Positions 39,616-49,500 of a DNA stretch of 64,000 nt are shown piece after piece. Every line of letters starts with the position of its first letter. The stretch's first letter is position 1. A program made the translations under genes and the position numbers. This DNA comes from Thermocoleostomius sinensis A174 (GTDB lineage Bacteria > Cyanobacteriota > Cyanobacteriia > Elainellales > Elainellaceae): positions 4,565,026 through 4,629,025 of the forward strand of contig NZ_CP113797.1 in the NCBI RefSeq assembly GCF_026802175.1, written 5' to 3'. A model generated the notes under the pieces. It searched no databases. It was not told the DNA's origin and saw nothing but the letters and a program-made list of their open reading frames with translations.

Positions 39616-39781
39616 CGCTGTGTTCTTTTATGGCAAAAAGATGAAGAAGGAAAACTATGAAAAAATGCAAAATCAAAAAACAAAGTCTATTTTTATCATT
39701 TTTCGGTACTGTATGAGCGGTCGAGAAAGTAGACGCTTAGTCCTAAACTCAGTTGTTAGTTAATTTGTTTGCTTCCAGCTA

Positions 39782-39805
39782 TTTGATGCATTATGTGGCA
39801 TCAAA
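39782..39805 (-). terminator. Hairpin between the J-like gene and the tail-protein gene
   Basis: TTTGATGC and GCATCAAA form a perfect 8-bp stem with an 8-base loop, about 27 bases after the stop of the J-like gene. There is no T-run on either strand. It may attenuate or process the transcript between the two genes, or stabilise the 3' end of the upstream part. Confidence 0.45.
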
Positions 39806-39831
39806 GTATTCCTCAGCTAATGTCGTCTTTT

Positions 39832-42144
39832 TTAATTACAGATATAAATCACATGTTCTCCTGTCTCTTCAGGGTAGTTATCATCTCTCTCTTCAGGGTG
39901 GTAATCGTCTTTCCAAGAACAGATAAGATTATCAGCACCGATGCGAATGACGGGTTCTGGAATAATTAGGGGTTCCCACTGCTCCTCAGCAATTTTGCGA
40001 GCGCTAAACAGCTTGACAGTTGAAACATAGCGCACACCCTCAATCGCTTGGCACTGGGCAATTACATCCGAGGGATAAACAGGACGCCCCCACTCCCAAC
40101 CATTGCCATGAATGCCACCAATCACGGGATTAAGAAACTCGAATAGCCTGGTTTGTAGCTGTTCCTTAACCTGAGTTGATTGATTGAGATAATTATCGTG
40201 CAGAATGACTTCAACATGAGCTTTGACCCTGATGTAAGTTGGCTGTTCATACTGCACCCGAACGCCTAGTGGTTTGCGATCGTCAATATAGTGTTTTAAT
40301 GTATCTTTTTGCGTTTCAATGTGCAGAGCAGCATCTGGATTGAGTCCATTCGTGGCAAGGGTTGTGAGGGACTGGTGGCTGCGATCGATATCAGGCACAA
40401 TCAAGAGCAATACCGTTCCAGGGTTGGTACTGGTATAGTGGCGCAAACAGCGTGCCCGGGCGATAGCAACTGGCGAGCGGATCGCTAAACGCTCGAAGTC
40501 TTCAGGTGTAACAGCAGCTTCACGGGTGCGCAACAGTTCAGGAACTCGCATCACTGCTTGAGCCAAAGATTCAGCATCTTTGCCGCCCTCGGCAGCAGAA
40601 TAGTTGGTGACATTTTTCACATAAGGAATGGCCGTTTTGACAACGGTGAGCCGTTCCGCCTGTACATTGCCGATCGTGCCGCCACCACTGCGATAGCGCC
40701 GCATATAAATTTCTGCACCTGGTGGTGGAACTTTGCCGTACTGCTGTTCTAATTCAATGGTGGACGGTGCTGGCGGTATGGAGGATTCTCTTGCAGGGCT
40801 GCAATCGGTCACACTGCCCCAAGCTTGCGCGGGTTGCTGAGTGCGATGTTTAAGCCGCTCTGGTTCCTGGACTCGCGGCCCAAATTGCACTGTGCCCGTA
40901 ATTGCGTCGATTGTATAGTGTAGGTCAGTGGGTTTAGAACTGGAAAAATCCGACACCTCTTGCCAGTCTTCAACGGGGTATCCAGACGACCTGACTTGGA
41001 TATGTTCCTGCTTGTCCAGATCACGGCTCAGAACCGGAATATTTTGCAGTTGAAACCGCTGTCCTGGTTTACCGTTGCTGATGCCTAGCAGTTCTTCTTC
41101 CGCCACCACACAATGACTAGCATTGACAGTTCCGCCAATCGATCGAACTGATAATCCCACAATGGTTGGAGAGACACTATACCCAGGCTGAGATTCTTGA
41201 GACTTTCGATATACACAGCGAATCCAGTAGCCGCTGTAACGCTCCTCGTTGTCGCTACTATGAGCTTGAATTGATGTACTGGAAGGCAAACTGACGATCG
41301 GCAGCTTTTGCGGCAGATGCAAAATCACATCGGCTCCATCGTTTAGCGGATCGAATCCCTGTTGAGCCACTTCGGCAAAACTGAATCCTTTCGTTTTATC
41401 GTTGGCAGGAACTCGAAGAACATCACACCATTTTTCACCATTCCAGGCTTGCCAGTTCAACGGTGGATTGTTGGGGTCAATTCCCGTGCTGCGGGCTGGT
41501 TCACCGTAAAACGTTAGCGCAATGACATTTCCTGCCAGTTGCCCCATTGCTTCATCCAAAACTAGGTAGAAGCAGTTGTTGGGTTGCGGAGGGTTTGCAA
41601 ACAGGGGGCGTTCTTCAACGTTTTCCCCCGACGGCCCTGGATGCGGAAAGGAGGTTTGAAAGTCCTCCTCTGAGGGAAACTTGTTTATATCAGCATTTGG
41701 ATCAACGTTGGCAGTGATAAATTGCTTAGTGGTCGGAGTTCCAATGGCAAGGTCAGCATCTGTAGTAAATACGATCGCAGCTTCGGTTTCCGATCGAACG
41801 GTTGCAACCTCCGTGCCGCTTTTAATCGTGATGGGAAAGGGCTGCGCTTTGCTGAGGTAAAAGGTGAGTTCGGTTCGAGCAGGTTTAGACGGCTGTAGTC
41901 GAATTCCCATCAGTTCTAGGAAGGTGACGTAGTTGAGCCGTGGCACTTGATTGAACCGCAGCAACATTTGATCGGTTAACCAGGCGAATAACTCGATGAA
42001 CGTAATTCCCGGATCACCAGGATTATAATTTGTCCATTCTGGACAATAGCGAGGAATACGCAAGCGACATTCTTCGACCAGATCACGAAAGGTACGATCG
42101 TCTAGATTTGATTTGGGAAGTTCGGTCAAAAAATCAAAATCCAT
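39832..42144 (-). CDS. Putative baseplate assembly protein, J-like (TIGR02243 type)
   Basis: 770 residues. N-terminal RIPRYCPEWTNYNPGDPGIT then FIELFAWLTDQMLLRFNQVP is the typical opening of the eCIS baseplate-J/gp6-like wedge protein (Afp11 position). The J core lies in the C-terminal third: AVTPEDFERLAIRSPVAIAR, VRVQYEQPTYIRVKAHVEV, and GGIHGNGWEWGRPVYPSDVI. The start is supported by AAGGAA five bases upstream, inside the last codons of the gp25-like gene, so translation is coupled. It would form the wedge ring around the tail hub together with the gp25-like protein. Confidence 0.9.
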   Translation of the reverse strand: MDFDFLTELPKSNLDDRTFRDLVEECRLRIPRYCPEWTNYNPGDPGITFIELFAWLTDQMLLRFNQVPRLNYVTFLELMGIRLQPSKPARTELTFYLSKAQPFPITIKSGTEVATVRSETEAAIVFTTDADLAIGTPTTKQFITANVDPNADINKFPSEEDFQTSFPHPGPSGENVEERPLFANPPQPNNCFYLVLDEAMGQLAGNVIALTFYGEPARSTGIDPNNPPLNWQAWNGEKWCDVLRVPANDKTKGFSFAEVAQQGFDPLNDGADVILHLPQKLPIVSLPSSTSIQAHSSDNEERYSGYWIRCVYRKSQESQPGYSVSPTIVGLSVRSIGGTVNASHCVVAEEELLGISNGKPGQRFQLQNIPVLSRDLDKQEHIQVRSSGYPVEDWQEVSDFSSSKPTDLHYTIDAITGTVQFGPRVQEPERLKHRTQQPAQAWGSVTDCSPARESSIPPAPSTIELEQQYGKVPPPGAEIYMRRYRSGGGTIGNVQAERLTVVKTAIPYVKNVTNYSAAEGGKDAESLAQAVMRVPELLRTREAAVTPEDFERLAIRSPVAIARARCLRHYTSTNPGTVLLLIVPDIDRSHQSLTTLATNGLNPDAALHIETQKDTLKHYIDDRKPLGVRVQYEQPTYIRVKAHVEVILHDNYLNQSTQVKEQLQTRLFEFLNPVIGGIHGNGWEWGRPVYPSDVIAQCQAIEGVRYVSTVKLFSARKIAEEQWEPLIIPEPVIRIGADNLICSWKDDYHPEERDDNYPEETGEHVIYICN

Positions 42145-42146
42145 GA

Positions 42147-42563
42147 TTATTCCTTGCCTGATTGGAGATAAAAGGGATACACTAAACTGCGCAGGCTATG
42201 ACTCTGTTTAGGATGATAGAAGATTTCAATTTCAACTTTGCCCTGAGCCGGATCGGGATCAGTCCGAACTTCTTTGAGAACAATGCGCGGTTCCCAGGTT
42301 TCGATCGCCTCTTCAATACAAAGCTGAATTTCGAGCAACGTTTGAATGTTGAGAGGTTCAAAGGTTAATTCAGATAGTCGCGACCCAAAAGTGGGGCGAT
42401 ATACTCGCTCGCCCAGTTGCGTTTGTAAAATGATCCGAATCGATTCTTCAATGTTAGTGGTGTCACTGCTGAGTTGAATGCTGCCCTGTGCGTTGACTTG
42501 AAGTGGGAAGGCAAATCCAGCGCCAATGTATAGGTTGGGGCGATCGTGGATTAGATCAGTCAT
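42147..42563 (-). CDS. gp25-like baseplate wedge protein
   Basis: 138 residues. The core SSDTTNIEESIRIILQTQLG followed by GERVYRPTFGSRLSELTFEP is the GPW/gp25 signature (lysozyme-like wedge protein that initiates sheath assembly). The N-terminus YIGAGFAFPLQVNAQGSIQL is also typical. First gene of the baseplate set; its stop is two bases from the next start. A gene of this kind is expected in every contractile injection system (Afp9 position). Confidence 0.92.
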   Translation of the reverse strand: MTDLIHDRPNLYIGAGFAFPLQVNAQGSIQLSSDTTNIEESIRIILQTQLGERVYRPTFGSRLSELTFEPLNIQTLLEIQLCIEEAIETWEPRIVLKEVRTDPDPAQGKVEIEIFYHPKQSHSLRSLVYPFYLQSGKE

Positions 42564-43316
42564 GATGGTCTGGTTCCTGAACCTGTTCTAAATGGATTGA
42601 CTTAAGGCTTAGAAAACTGAACAGAGGGCTTGTGCAATCGATCGCATCGAAGTCCTTCACTTTTTGGGCGAGGGAGTTAGGGGAGAGTCGAGGGATTCAC
42701 AACTATTACCGGGTGAATAGCTTGTATCAGGTATATCATTTGCAGCAGTTAGATAAAGTCAGGCGATGGTGAGATCTAAAGTTAGATAGCTGATTGACTG
42801 ACAACACTCGATTGCAGCAGAGGATTTTATACTGAATTTAAAAATAGTATTCACACCAGATCATCCCACCGTCTGCGGCCCCTCCCCCTAGTAACTATCC
42901 ATGACGCAAAAGTGCGTAGAAGTTTTATAAAGACTGGATTAGCAACATTGGGTGTGAGAGTTTGAATTAAAGTTGTTGAGTAATCTAGACAGGCAACATC
43001 ATGCGAGATTGGGCACGCTAAGCAATCAAGAGTAATAGCGAACCATTGGGACTGCTGCATCAGCATAGTTGGAGTCGAAATGAGCGTTGTGGCAAGCAGG
43101 GAGAACGGCGTAAAAAACAACCTGTGAAAAAGAGACTCAAGGCTGGCTCAATACGTTGACCGCAGCAGAGCAGGGTATTGATGAAACAGTGAGTGTGGTG
43201 CAGGTAGGCAATTGAGATTGAGCGCAATCTCAACCGTCCGGCTCGACGAGCAACCTTAAGCGTGCCGGAGCGTCGGTAACAGCTAGAGCGATCGAAAACC
43301 CGTTAGGTGTCTCCGA
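42564..43316. other. 753-bp gene-poor region
   Basis: Upstream of the baseplate genes and downstream of the binding-protein gene. It holds a perfect 9-bp hairpin TTGAGATTG/CAATCTCAA with the loop AGCG (43212-43233), a G-rich stretch resembling half of the palindromic element (about 42666-42693), and a GC-rich, structured stretch (43234-43300). An 89-codon minus frame (42851-43120) has no protein-like features. Promoter for the baseplate genes probably lies within 42564-42800. Confidence 0.5.
43212..43233. other. Perfect 9-bp hairpin
   Basis: TTGAGATTG and CAATCTCAA around AGCG. It lies 84 bases after the stop of the leftward binding-protein gene, but no T-run follows on that strand, so it is either a non-canonical terminator or part of an unknown RNA. 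Confidence 0.5.
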
Positions 43317-44252
43317 TCAATCTCCTCCAATAACTGGTTGAGACTCGCTGGTGGTCGATTCAAGCTCACTTGCGGTGGCTGGTTGGGGTTGATAATACTC
43401 GATCGCACGTTGAAAGAAATCAAATAAAGGTTCGCGATCGATCGGCACCGCTCCATCCGTTCCAAACCAGGTGTTGAACATAGAAGTAGCACCTGGCGCA
43501 TCATTGATTAAATCTTGCATAAACCCGAGCAGCGCTTGATTAACGATTTGCAGAAAATCAGCATTCTCTTTAGGCACAATGCATGCATAGATTTCAGGCT
43601 GAATCGGCACAGTTGGCAGAATCTCGTAAGCCTCTGGGTTACCAGTTAATTGTCGCAATCCTGAAAGCAAAATCCCATCACTGACCAATGCATCAATCCG
43701 TTGATTATTGAGTGCTTCCAGCCCATCGGTGCGACTATCGAGGACTACATAGCGGGCAATTTGTAAATATCCTTGCACTACTTCAGCATTCGTGCTGCCT
43801 CCAATCACACCCACTCGAAACTCTGTCATGTCTTGGCGATCGGTGTCACGCTTCACTAAAAATTGCGTTCCCGTTTTAAAAAACCCCACCGAAAAATCAA
43901 CTCGCCTAGCTCGACTGGATGTGTAGGTTGTTGTGCTACAGACAATATCCACTTCGTTGTTTTCCACCTTCGAGAAGCGATTGGCTAACGTCACTTCTAC
44001 TAAATTCAGTTCAATGTCTTTATTCAGTTCTTGTTCCAATTGCTGGTGAATTAATTTCAGCAAATCGACCGAGTAGCCCACCAGTTCACCAGTTTCATCA
44101 AAATAGGCAAATGGAGCCGAATCACTGCGAGTTGCGGCCGTCAGGGTGCCAGTGCGCTGAATTCGCTCTAATACGGTTTCAGCCGCTGCGGGGGTCGCCA
44201 TCAACATTGTGAGACAGCATCCCAAAAGTCCAATGAATTTTTGCTTTAGCAT
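43317..44252 (-). CDS. Amino-acid-type ABC transporter substrate-binding protein
   Basis: 311 residues of the SBP_bac_3 family. Signal peptide MLKQKFIGLLGCCLTMLMAT with cleavage after ATPAAA. Family blocks: TLTAATRSDSAPFAYFDETG, ELVGYSVDLLKLIHQQL, VDIVCSTTTYTSSRARRVDF (the signature region) and RVGVIGGSTNAEVVQGYL. Periplasmic; ligand probably an amino acid. No permease or ATPase gene next to it. The C-terminal extension (PQPATASELESTTSESQPVI) is low in complexity. Confidence 0.9.
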   Translation of the reverse strand: MLKQKFIGLLGCCLTMLMATPAAAETVLERIQRTGTLTAATRSDSAPFAYFDETGELVGYSVDLLKLIHQQLEQELNKDIELNLVEVTLANRFSKVENNEVDIVCSTTTYTSSRARRVDFSVGFFKTGTQFLVKRDTDRQDMTEFRVGVIGGSTNAEVVQGYLQIARYVVLDSRTDGLEALNNQRIDALVSDGILLSGLRQLTGNPEAYEILPTVPIQPEIYACIVPKENADFLQIVNQALLGFMQDLINDAPGATSMFNTWFGTDGAVPIDREPLFDFFQRAIEYYQPQPATASELESTTSESQPVIGGD

Positions 44253-44397
44253 AAGTTAACTGCTGAGCCACAGCGGGCGTTCAATTTCTACAATCTAGGA
44301 TAGCTGGGTAGACGAATGAGTAGATAGACGGCTGGGTGGATGGATCGGTGAATTAGTTAATCAAACTTTGATAGACAATTTGATAGACAACACTGCA

Positions 44398-45078
44398 ATG
44401 GATTATAGGTTCGATTTACCACTGTTTCGCGATCGCACTCTTTTACAACAAGCCCTGACCCACCGCTCCTATGTCAATGAACATCCCAATACAGGAGAGC
44501 ACAACGAGCGGTTAGAATTCTTAGGCGATGCCGTTCTAAATTTTCTCAGTGGTGAAATTCTTTATAAACGATATCCCCATCAGCCAGAAGGTGCTTTAAC
44601 GCCTTTACGATCGGCGTTGGTTGACGAAAAGCAACTAGCCAACTTTGCGCTGCTTCTCGAATTGGGCAATCAGTTACGATTGGGACGAGGTGCTGAACGC
44701 GACGGTGGTCGCCACAATCAAAATTTGCTCAGTAGTACCTTTGAAGCGGTGATCGGAGCCTATTTTTTAGATACAGGGCCAGAAATTGCCGCCGTCAGAG
44801 CCTACGTAGAGCCACTGTTTACAAGTGTTTTAGATAAATGGGATTTGCTCCCCCCCACAGTGAATGCCAAAAGCTGCTTTCAAGAGTGGGCGTTAGCAAC
44901 CTATGGAGAAAATCCACAGTACGTCATCACTGATCAAACTGGGCCCGATCATGCCAAAGAATTTACAGCGGAAGTGAGACTTGGCGGTTCTAGTTACGGC
45001 AAAGGGAAGGGCCGTAGAAAGCAGGATGCTGAAAAACAGGCGGCCGAAGATGCCTTGAGAAACTTAGGATTGTTATAG
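44398..45078 (+). CDS. rnc: Ribonuclease III
   Basis: Double-strand-specific endonuclease. The catalytic domain has HRSYVNEHPN, the signature ERLEFLGDAVLNFLSGEILY and LLSSTFEAVIGAYFLDTG; the C-terminal dsRNA-binding domain has SCFQEWALATYGENPQYVIT and GKGKGRRKQDAEKQAAEDAL. I chose ATG 44398 (MDYRFDLPLF, 226 residues); a TTG at 44368 would add ten unlikely residues. Cyanobacteria often have more than one RNase III; which paralog this is cannot be told. Confidence 0.93.
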   Translation: MDYRFDLPLFRDRTLLQQALTHRSYVNEHPNTGEHNERLEFLGDAVLNFLSGEILYKRYPHQPEGALTPLRSALVDEKQLANFALLLELGNQLRLGRGAERDGGRHNQNLLSSTFEAVIGAYFLDTGPEIAAVRAYVEPLFTSVLDKWDLLPPTVNAKSCFQEWALATYGENPQYVITDQTGPDHAKEFTAEVRLGGSSYGKGKGRRKQDAEKQAAEDALRNLGLL

Positions 45079-45230
45079 CAATCTAGCGCTGTGGTAAAAA
45101 ACAACACCCGAAAAATCTTTCGAAGAGGCTCAACCATCCGCGAAAGATTAATCCGGGCGTTTAATTAATATTGACCTACCCAGTCAAACCAGGTGTTAAA
45201 CGAACAGGCAATCAATCGAATCGTAGTCAA

Positions 45231-45263
45231 TTCCAGCTAACTGAGCGCTATGGAGTGCTGGAA
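45231..45263 (-). terminator. Hairpin after petD
   Basis: TTCCAGC and GCTGGAA pair over 7 bp around a 19-base loop that itself contains AGCGCT, 19 bases after the petD stop. Weak: no clear T-run follows. Confidence 0.35.
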
Positions 45264-45281
45264 CCACTGATGGAAATACCC

Positions 45282-45764
45282 TTAGAACAAGCCAAGCGTT
45301 AAAGACTTGTCGATGGGGAAGGTTGCACCGATACCGAGCCAGAGCGTCACCACGGTTCCAAACAAGAAGACAGTGGTAGCGACAGGGCGACGAAAGGGAT
45401 TCTGAAACTTGTTGACGCTTTCAATAAATGGAACGAGCATCAAGCCCAGCGGGACGGCAGCCTGACAGGCAACTCCCAATAGTTTATTGGGAAGGATACG
45501 CAGAATTTGGAAGACCGGATAGAGATACCATTCTGGCAAAATCTCTAGGGGAGTGGCGAAGGGGTCAGCAGGTTCACCGACTAACGCAGGATCTAAAACT
45601 GCTAATCCAACGCAGCAAGCGATCGTTCCCGCAATGACAACGGGGAAAACATAGAGAAGATCATTGGGCCAAGCGGGTTCACCGTAGTAGTTGTGTCCCA
45701 TGCCCTTCTTCAGTTTTTCGCGCAAGACTGGATCGGCAAGATCCGGTTTCTTGAGGGTTGGCAT
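45282..45764 (-). CDS. petD: Cytochrome b6f complex subunit IV
   Basis: 160 residues, the normal length. Begins [20 protein letters not shown]; three membrane helices ([18 protein letters not shown], then [20 protein letters not shown] and [19 protein letters not shown]). The quinol-oxidation-site motif PEWY is in [20 protein letters not shown]. Second gene of the petB-petD operon, 143 bases after petB. Confidence 0.97.
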   Translation of the reverse strand: MPTLKKPDLADPVLREKLKKGMGHNYYGEPAWPNDLLYVFPVVIAGTIACCVGLAVLDPALVGEPADPFATPLEILPEWYLYPVFQILRILPNKLLGVACQAAVPLGLMLVPFIESVNKFQNPFRRPVATTVFLFGTVVTLWLGIGATFPIDKSLTLGLF

Positions 45765-45907
45765 GACTGAGTGCTCTCCTTAAAAGCCTGGAAGTCAAAC
45801 GAGTAATAGTTAAAAGAATAGAGGAAATGAGGAGATTTGAGTTACTACAGCCTAGCTCAAGCCCAAGCGACTGAACTGTGGCTCTAGCTACTAATACCCT
45901 CGTTACT

Positions 45908-46576
45908 CTACAACGGGCCAGAAATTCCCTGCTTGCGGATCATCAAAAAGTGCAGCAACATGAAGACCGCGATCGACCAAGGCAGAACAAAGGTATGCAA
46001 GCTGTAGAAGCGGGTCAGTGTGGCTTGACCCACGCTTTCACCACCGCGCATCAGTTCCACAATTTGATCACCTACCACCGGAATGGCACTGGGGACGCCC
46101 GATACAATCTTGACCGCCCAGTAACCAACTTGATCCCAAGGAAGCGAGTAGCCGGTAACGCCGAACGAAACGGTAATCACAGCGAGAATCACGCCCGTCA
46201 CCCAGGTTAACTCACGGGGCTTCTTGAACCCACCCGTCAGATACACCCGGAACACGTGCAGAATCATCATCAACACCATCATGCTGGCAGACCAGCGGTG
46301 CACAGAGCGAATTAGCCAGCCAAAGTTCACCTCATTCATCAGATATTGCACCGATGCAAAGGCGTCCGTTACTGTCGGCTTATAGTAAAAGGTCATGGCA
46401 AAACCAGTGGCAAACTGGATCAAGAAGCAAGTTAGGGTAATTCCACCCAAGCAATAGAAGATATTGACGTGAGGGGGCACATACTTGCTGCTGATGTCGT
46501 CGGCAAGCGCCTGAATCTCTAGGCGTTCCTCAAACCACTGGTATGCTTTTGAGTCGGTTACCTGTTTAGTAAACAT
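45908..46576 (-). CDS. petB: Cytochrome b6
   Basis: 222 residues, four helices. Heme-ligand regions [20 protein letters not shown] and [10 protein letters not shown], plus [21 protein letters not shown]42 in [11 protein letters not shown] is the conserved attachment site of heme cn. The N-terminal [20 protein letters not shown] is a few residues longer than the usual MANVYDWFQERLE form. Electron transfer from plastoquinol to plastocyanin or cytochrome c6 in the thylakoid membrane. Confidence 0.97.
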   Translation of the reverse strand: MFTKQVTDSKAYQWFEERLEIQALADDISSKYVPPHVNIFYCLGGITLTCFLIQFATGFAMTFYYKPTVTDAFASVQYLMNEVNFGWLIRSVHRWSASMMVLMMILHVFRVYLTGGFKKPRELTWVTGVILAVITVSFGVTGYSLPWDQVGYWAVKIVSGVPSAIPVVGDQIVELMRGGESVGQATLTRFYSLHTFVLPWSIAVFMLLHFLMIRKQGISGPL

Positions 46577-47015
46577 GAAACAAAAGTTCCAAGAGTATTA
46601 TGTCTGTCAATAAATTTAACATAGCTCTCAGCCGGATTTCATTCTGCAACGCCTGAGTTAAGTTGGGTTTGAACGAAATCATAGCCGCAGGGCTTTCTCA
46701 GCTTAGCGTTTATCTAGCGCCTGTTGACTTCAGTTGAGTTACTTAGAACGATTGCATGCCACGTGGCCTTCCTTGGACATCTGTTTCTAGCCATTTGCTC
46801 TAATCATTGAGTAGATCATTAATTAAATTGGTTAATTAGGATAATTTATGGGTAAGATTCGGCTAAGGTTAAGTTCACATTTATTTAAAACTCAGAGTCT
46901 AAATTAAAGATTAGTATCGATTGCCACATCAAATGTTGCCAATCCTTTTGTAAACCTCGCTAACTGACGTTTGTCCCATAGCCGCTACTGCCTTGCTGCC
47001 TTTAGAATCTGCATT
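46577..47015. other. 439-bp divergent region between petB and ctpA
   Basis: Should carry the petBD promoter (leftward) and the ctpA promoter (rightward). A/T-rich near 46820-46920, with TTAATTA repeated about ten bases apart (46830-46845). I could not place convincing -35/-10 pairs and found no small gene. Confidence 0.5.
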
Positions 47016-48251
47016 ATGAGAAAACGGATTGTTCAGATTGGATTAGTACTGCTGCCGATCGCACTTGCCTTGTTATGTCTGGTTCCTACCGCAACGGCTT
47101 TTAGCGAAGAGCAGCGTTTGGTGAATGAAGTTTGGCGTATTGTCGATCGCGCCTACCTTGATGACACCTTCAATCATCAAAATTGGTGGCAGGTGCGGCA
47201 ACAGATTTTGCGACAACCCCTAGATACTCGCGAGAAAGCCTACACCGAGATTCAGAAGATGCTGTCAAGTTTGGGAGACCCGTTTACACGGCTGCTGAAA
47301 CCCGAACAGTATCGTAGTTTGCAAACCAATACGTCGGGTGAACTGACGGGCGTGGGCTTGCAAATTACTCAGGATGTAGAGTCAGGGAGTTTGCGCGTAA
47401 TTGCTCCGATCGAGGGGTCGCCTGCTGAACTGGCCGGAATCAAATCTCGCGATCGTATTGTCAAAATCAATGGTATTTCTACGGTCGATTTGACGTTAGA
47501 TGAAGCAGCAGAGCGAATGCGTGGCCCGATTGGCAGCCAAGTCACATTATCGATTCTCCATGAAGATTCAGAGACGATAGAAGACATCAATGTGGTGCGC
47601 GATCGAATTAGTCTCAATCCGGTCTATGCCGATTTGCGATCGTTATCCAATGATCTCAATGTAGGCTATATTCGCTTGATGCAGTTTAATGCCAACGCCA
47701 CGCTAGAACTCTCCAACGCCATCAAGCGCCTAGAGGATCAAGGAGCCAACGCCTACATTCTGGATTTGCGCAGTAATCCGGGGGGGCTGTTGCAGGCAGG
47801 GATTGAAATTGCCCGTCTGTGGCTGAATGAAGGAACGGTAGTGTACACCGTCAATCGCAATGGCATTCAAGATAGTTTTACAGCCAATGGGCAAGCCCTC
47901 ACCGATGATCCGCTGATTGTGCTGGTTAACCAGGGGACAGCGAGCGCCAGCGAAATCTTGGCCGGAGCGCTGCAAGACAACCATCGGGCCCAACTAGTGG
48001 GTGAACGTACCTTTGGCAAAGGCTTGATTCAGTCGTTGTTTAGCCTCTCAGACGGATCTGGACTCGCCGTGACGATCGCCAAGTATGAAACGCCTGCCCA
48101 TCACGACATCAACCGTCAGGGGATCGTTCCTGATGTGGAAGTGCCGCTGGAACCCATTACCCGCGATCAAATTGGTACCGATGCCGATCGTCAATATCAG
48201 ACCGCGATCGAAGTGTTGTCTCGCCCGTCGGTGGTGGCGGATGCTGGCTAG
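47016..48251 (+). CDS. ctpA: Carboxyl-terminal processing protease CtpA
   Basis: Lumenal serine protease that removes the C-terminal extension of the photosystem II D1 precursor. From ATG 47016: signal peptide MRKRIVQIGLVLLPIALALL ending near ATAFS. PDZ domain with SGELTGVGLQITQD and GSPAELAGIKSRDRIVKING; catalytic Ser310 in NQGTASASEILAGALQDN and Lys335 in GERTFGKGLIQS, 25 residues apart as in the D1 protease. About 411 residues. The ctpA-petBD divergent order is known from other cyanobacteria. Overlaps the next gene by 11 bases. Which Ctp paralog it is remains slightly uncertain. Confidence 0.9.
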   Translation: MRKRIVQIGLVLLPIALALLCLVPTATAFSEEQRLVNEVWRIVDRAYLDDTFNHQNWWQVRQQILRQPLDTREKAYTEIQKMLSSLGDPFTRLLKPEQYRSLQTNTSGELTGVGLQITQDVESGSLRVIAPIEGSPAELAGIKSRDRIVKINGISTVDLTLDEAAERMRGPIGSQVTLSILHEDSETIEDINVVRDRISLNPVYADLRSLSNDLNVGYIRLMQFNANATLELSNAIKRLEDQGANAYILDLRSNPGGLLQAGIEIARLWLNEGTVVYTVNRNGIQDSFTANGQALTDDPLIVLVNQGTASASEILAGALQDNHRAQLVGERTFGKGLIQSLFSLSDGSGLAVTIAKYETPAHHDINRQGIVPDVEVPLEPITRDQIGTDADRQYQTAIEVLSRPSVVADAG

Positions 48252-49500
48252 CCTAGGTCGCACCTATCATGATCCGCTGCATGGAGCCATTGTCCTCAGT
48301 TGGAGTGATGCCACTGAAGCTCTATTAATCCGGCTGATTGATACGCCTGCATTTCAACGCCTACGTCGGATCCGCCAGCTTGGACCTGCCAGTCTCACCT
48401 TTCACGGAGCCGAGTCGTCGCGTTTCACCCACTCTTTGGGAGTCATGGCCATTGCCCGACGCGCCTTCGATCGGCTCACACCAACCTATCCGCAGCTATT
48501 GCCCTATCGCCCAGTAGTATTGTGCGCAGCCTTGTTACACGATATGGGACATGGCCCGTTCAGCCACACCTGCGAAGAGATTTTTGGTAGTGATCATGAG
48601 CACTGGACAGAGCGAATTTTGCGAGAGTTTGAGCCGATTCGCACGCTGTTGGATAGCTTCGATCGCACCCTGTTGCCTCAACTAGAGCAGGTCTATCATC
48701 ATTGCCATCCCACTGCGTTTGTTTGGCAACTGGTTTCCAGCCAACTGGATTGCGATCGGCTTGATTATCTCATGCGCGACAGCTATTTTACCGGCGCGTC
48801 CTATGGCAAGCTAGACCTCGATCGGATTCTGTTAGCGATGGGCTATGACCCGGTGACACAGCAATTGGTGGTGGCAGAAAAGGGCATGGCGGCGATCGAG
48901 CATTACCTCAGCGTGCGCTACTTCATGTATGCTCAGGTTTATAACCATCCTAAAAATCTGGCTGCCACTTGGATTTTGTCCCAAGCCTTTCGTCGAGCGC
49001 GAGACCTGTTGGCGTTAGACCAATTGCCAGCCGATGAAACCGTCACTGCATGGCTACAGCAAGACTGCGATCGGCTCTCGCTTCAGCATTACTTGGCAGC
49101 CGATGATGGCGTATTGTTCTATCACTTACAGCGCTGGCAGCAGCACGAAGATCGGTTGCTGTCGGATCTGTGCCGTCGCTTTGTCGATCGAGATTTGCTC
49201 AAAGCGTTCGATGTGTCCTACCTAGACCCCGATCAACAAACTGACCTGGTTCAAGCGCTGCAACCCTCGCTCAAAGAGTATGGACTCTCCCCGGCTCACT
49301 ACTTGGGGTTACGTACAACTGTGAGTCGAGGCTATACCCTCTATCAAAAAGGGATTAACCTACAAACCCCTTGGGGACTCAAAGAGATTAGCGATCGATC
49401 GCCGCTGATTAAAACCCTGACCCAACCCTGGCAGCGTCATTGGCTTCTGTATCCGCGTGAAATAGAAGGTGCGCTGAACCAGGAATTAGCTCATTGCTAA
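48241..49500 (+). CDS. HD domain phosphohydrolase, SAMHD1/YdhJ-like
   Basis: 419 residues from ATG 48241 ([20 protein letters not shown]). Metal-binding HD motif: [33 protein letters not shown], and [16 protein letters not shown]. This belongs to the COG1078 HD superfamily related to dNTP triphosphohydrolases; its substrate is not determined. It starts within the last 11 bases of ctpA, implying cotranscription, and its last 15 bases overlap the convergent nadA gene. Confidence 0.88.
   Translation: MLASLGRTYHDPLHGAIVLSWSDATEALLIRLIDTPAFQRLRRIRQLGPASLTFHGAESSRFTHSLGVMAIARRAFDRLTPTYPQLLPYRPVVLCAALLHDMGHGPFSHTCEEIFGSDHEHWTERILREFEPIRTLLDSFDRTLLPQLEQVYHHCHPTAFVWQLVSSQLDCDRLDYLMRDSYFTGASYGKLDLDRILLAMGYDPVTQQLVVAEKGMAAIEHYLSVRYFMYAQVYNHPKNLAATWILSQAFRRARDLLALDQLPADETVTAWLQQDCDRLSLQHYLAADDGVLFYHLQRWQQHEDRLLSDLCRRFVDRDLLKAFDVSYLDPDQQTDLVQALQPSLKEYGLSPAHYLGLRTTVSRGYTLYQKGINLQTPWGLKEISDRSPLIKTLTQPWQRHWLLYPREIEGALNQELAHC

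Noticed and set aside
38452-42563. Prophage origin of the baseplate genes
   Set aside because: No integrase, terminase, capsid, portal or lysis genes in the window; the families fit chromosomal contractile injection systems better.
42851-43120. 89-codon minus frame between the baseplate genes and the binding-protein gene
   Set aside because: No recognisable motif, no ribosome site, basic tail of chance type.
48085-48240. Longer N-terminus for the HD protein
   Set aside because: The extra 52 residues overlap ctpA in another frame and are rich in Arg, Cys and Trp; the conserved start is at 48241.
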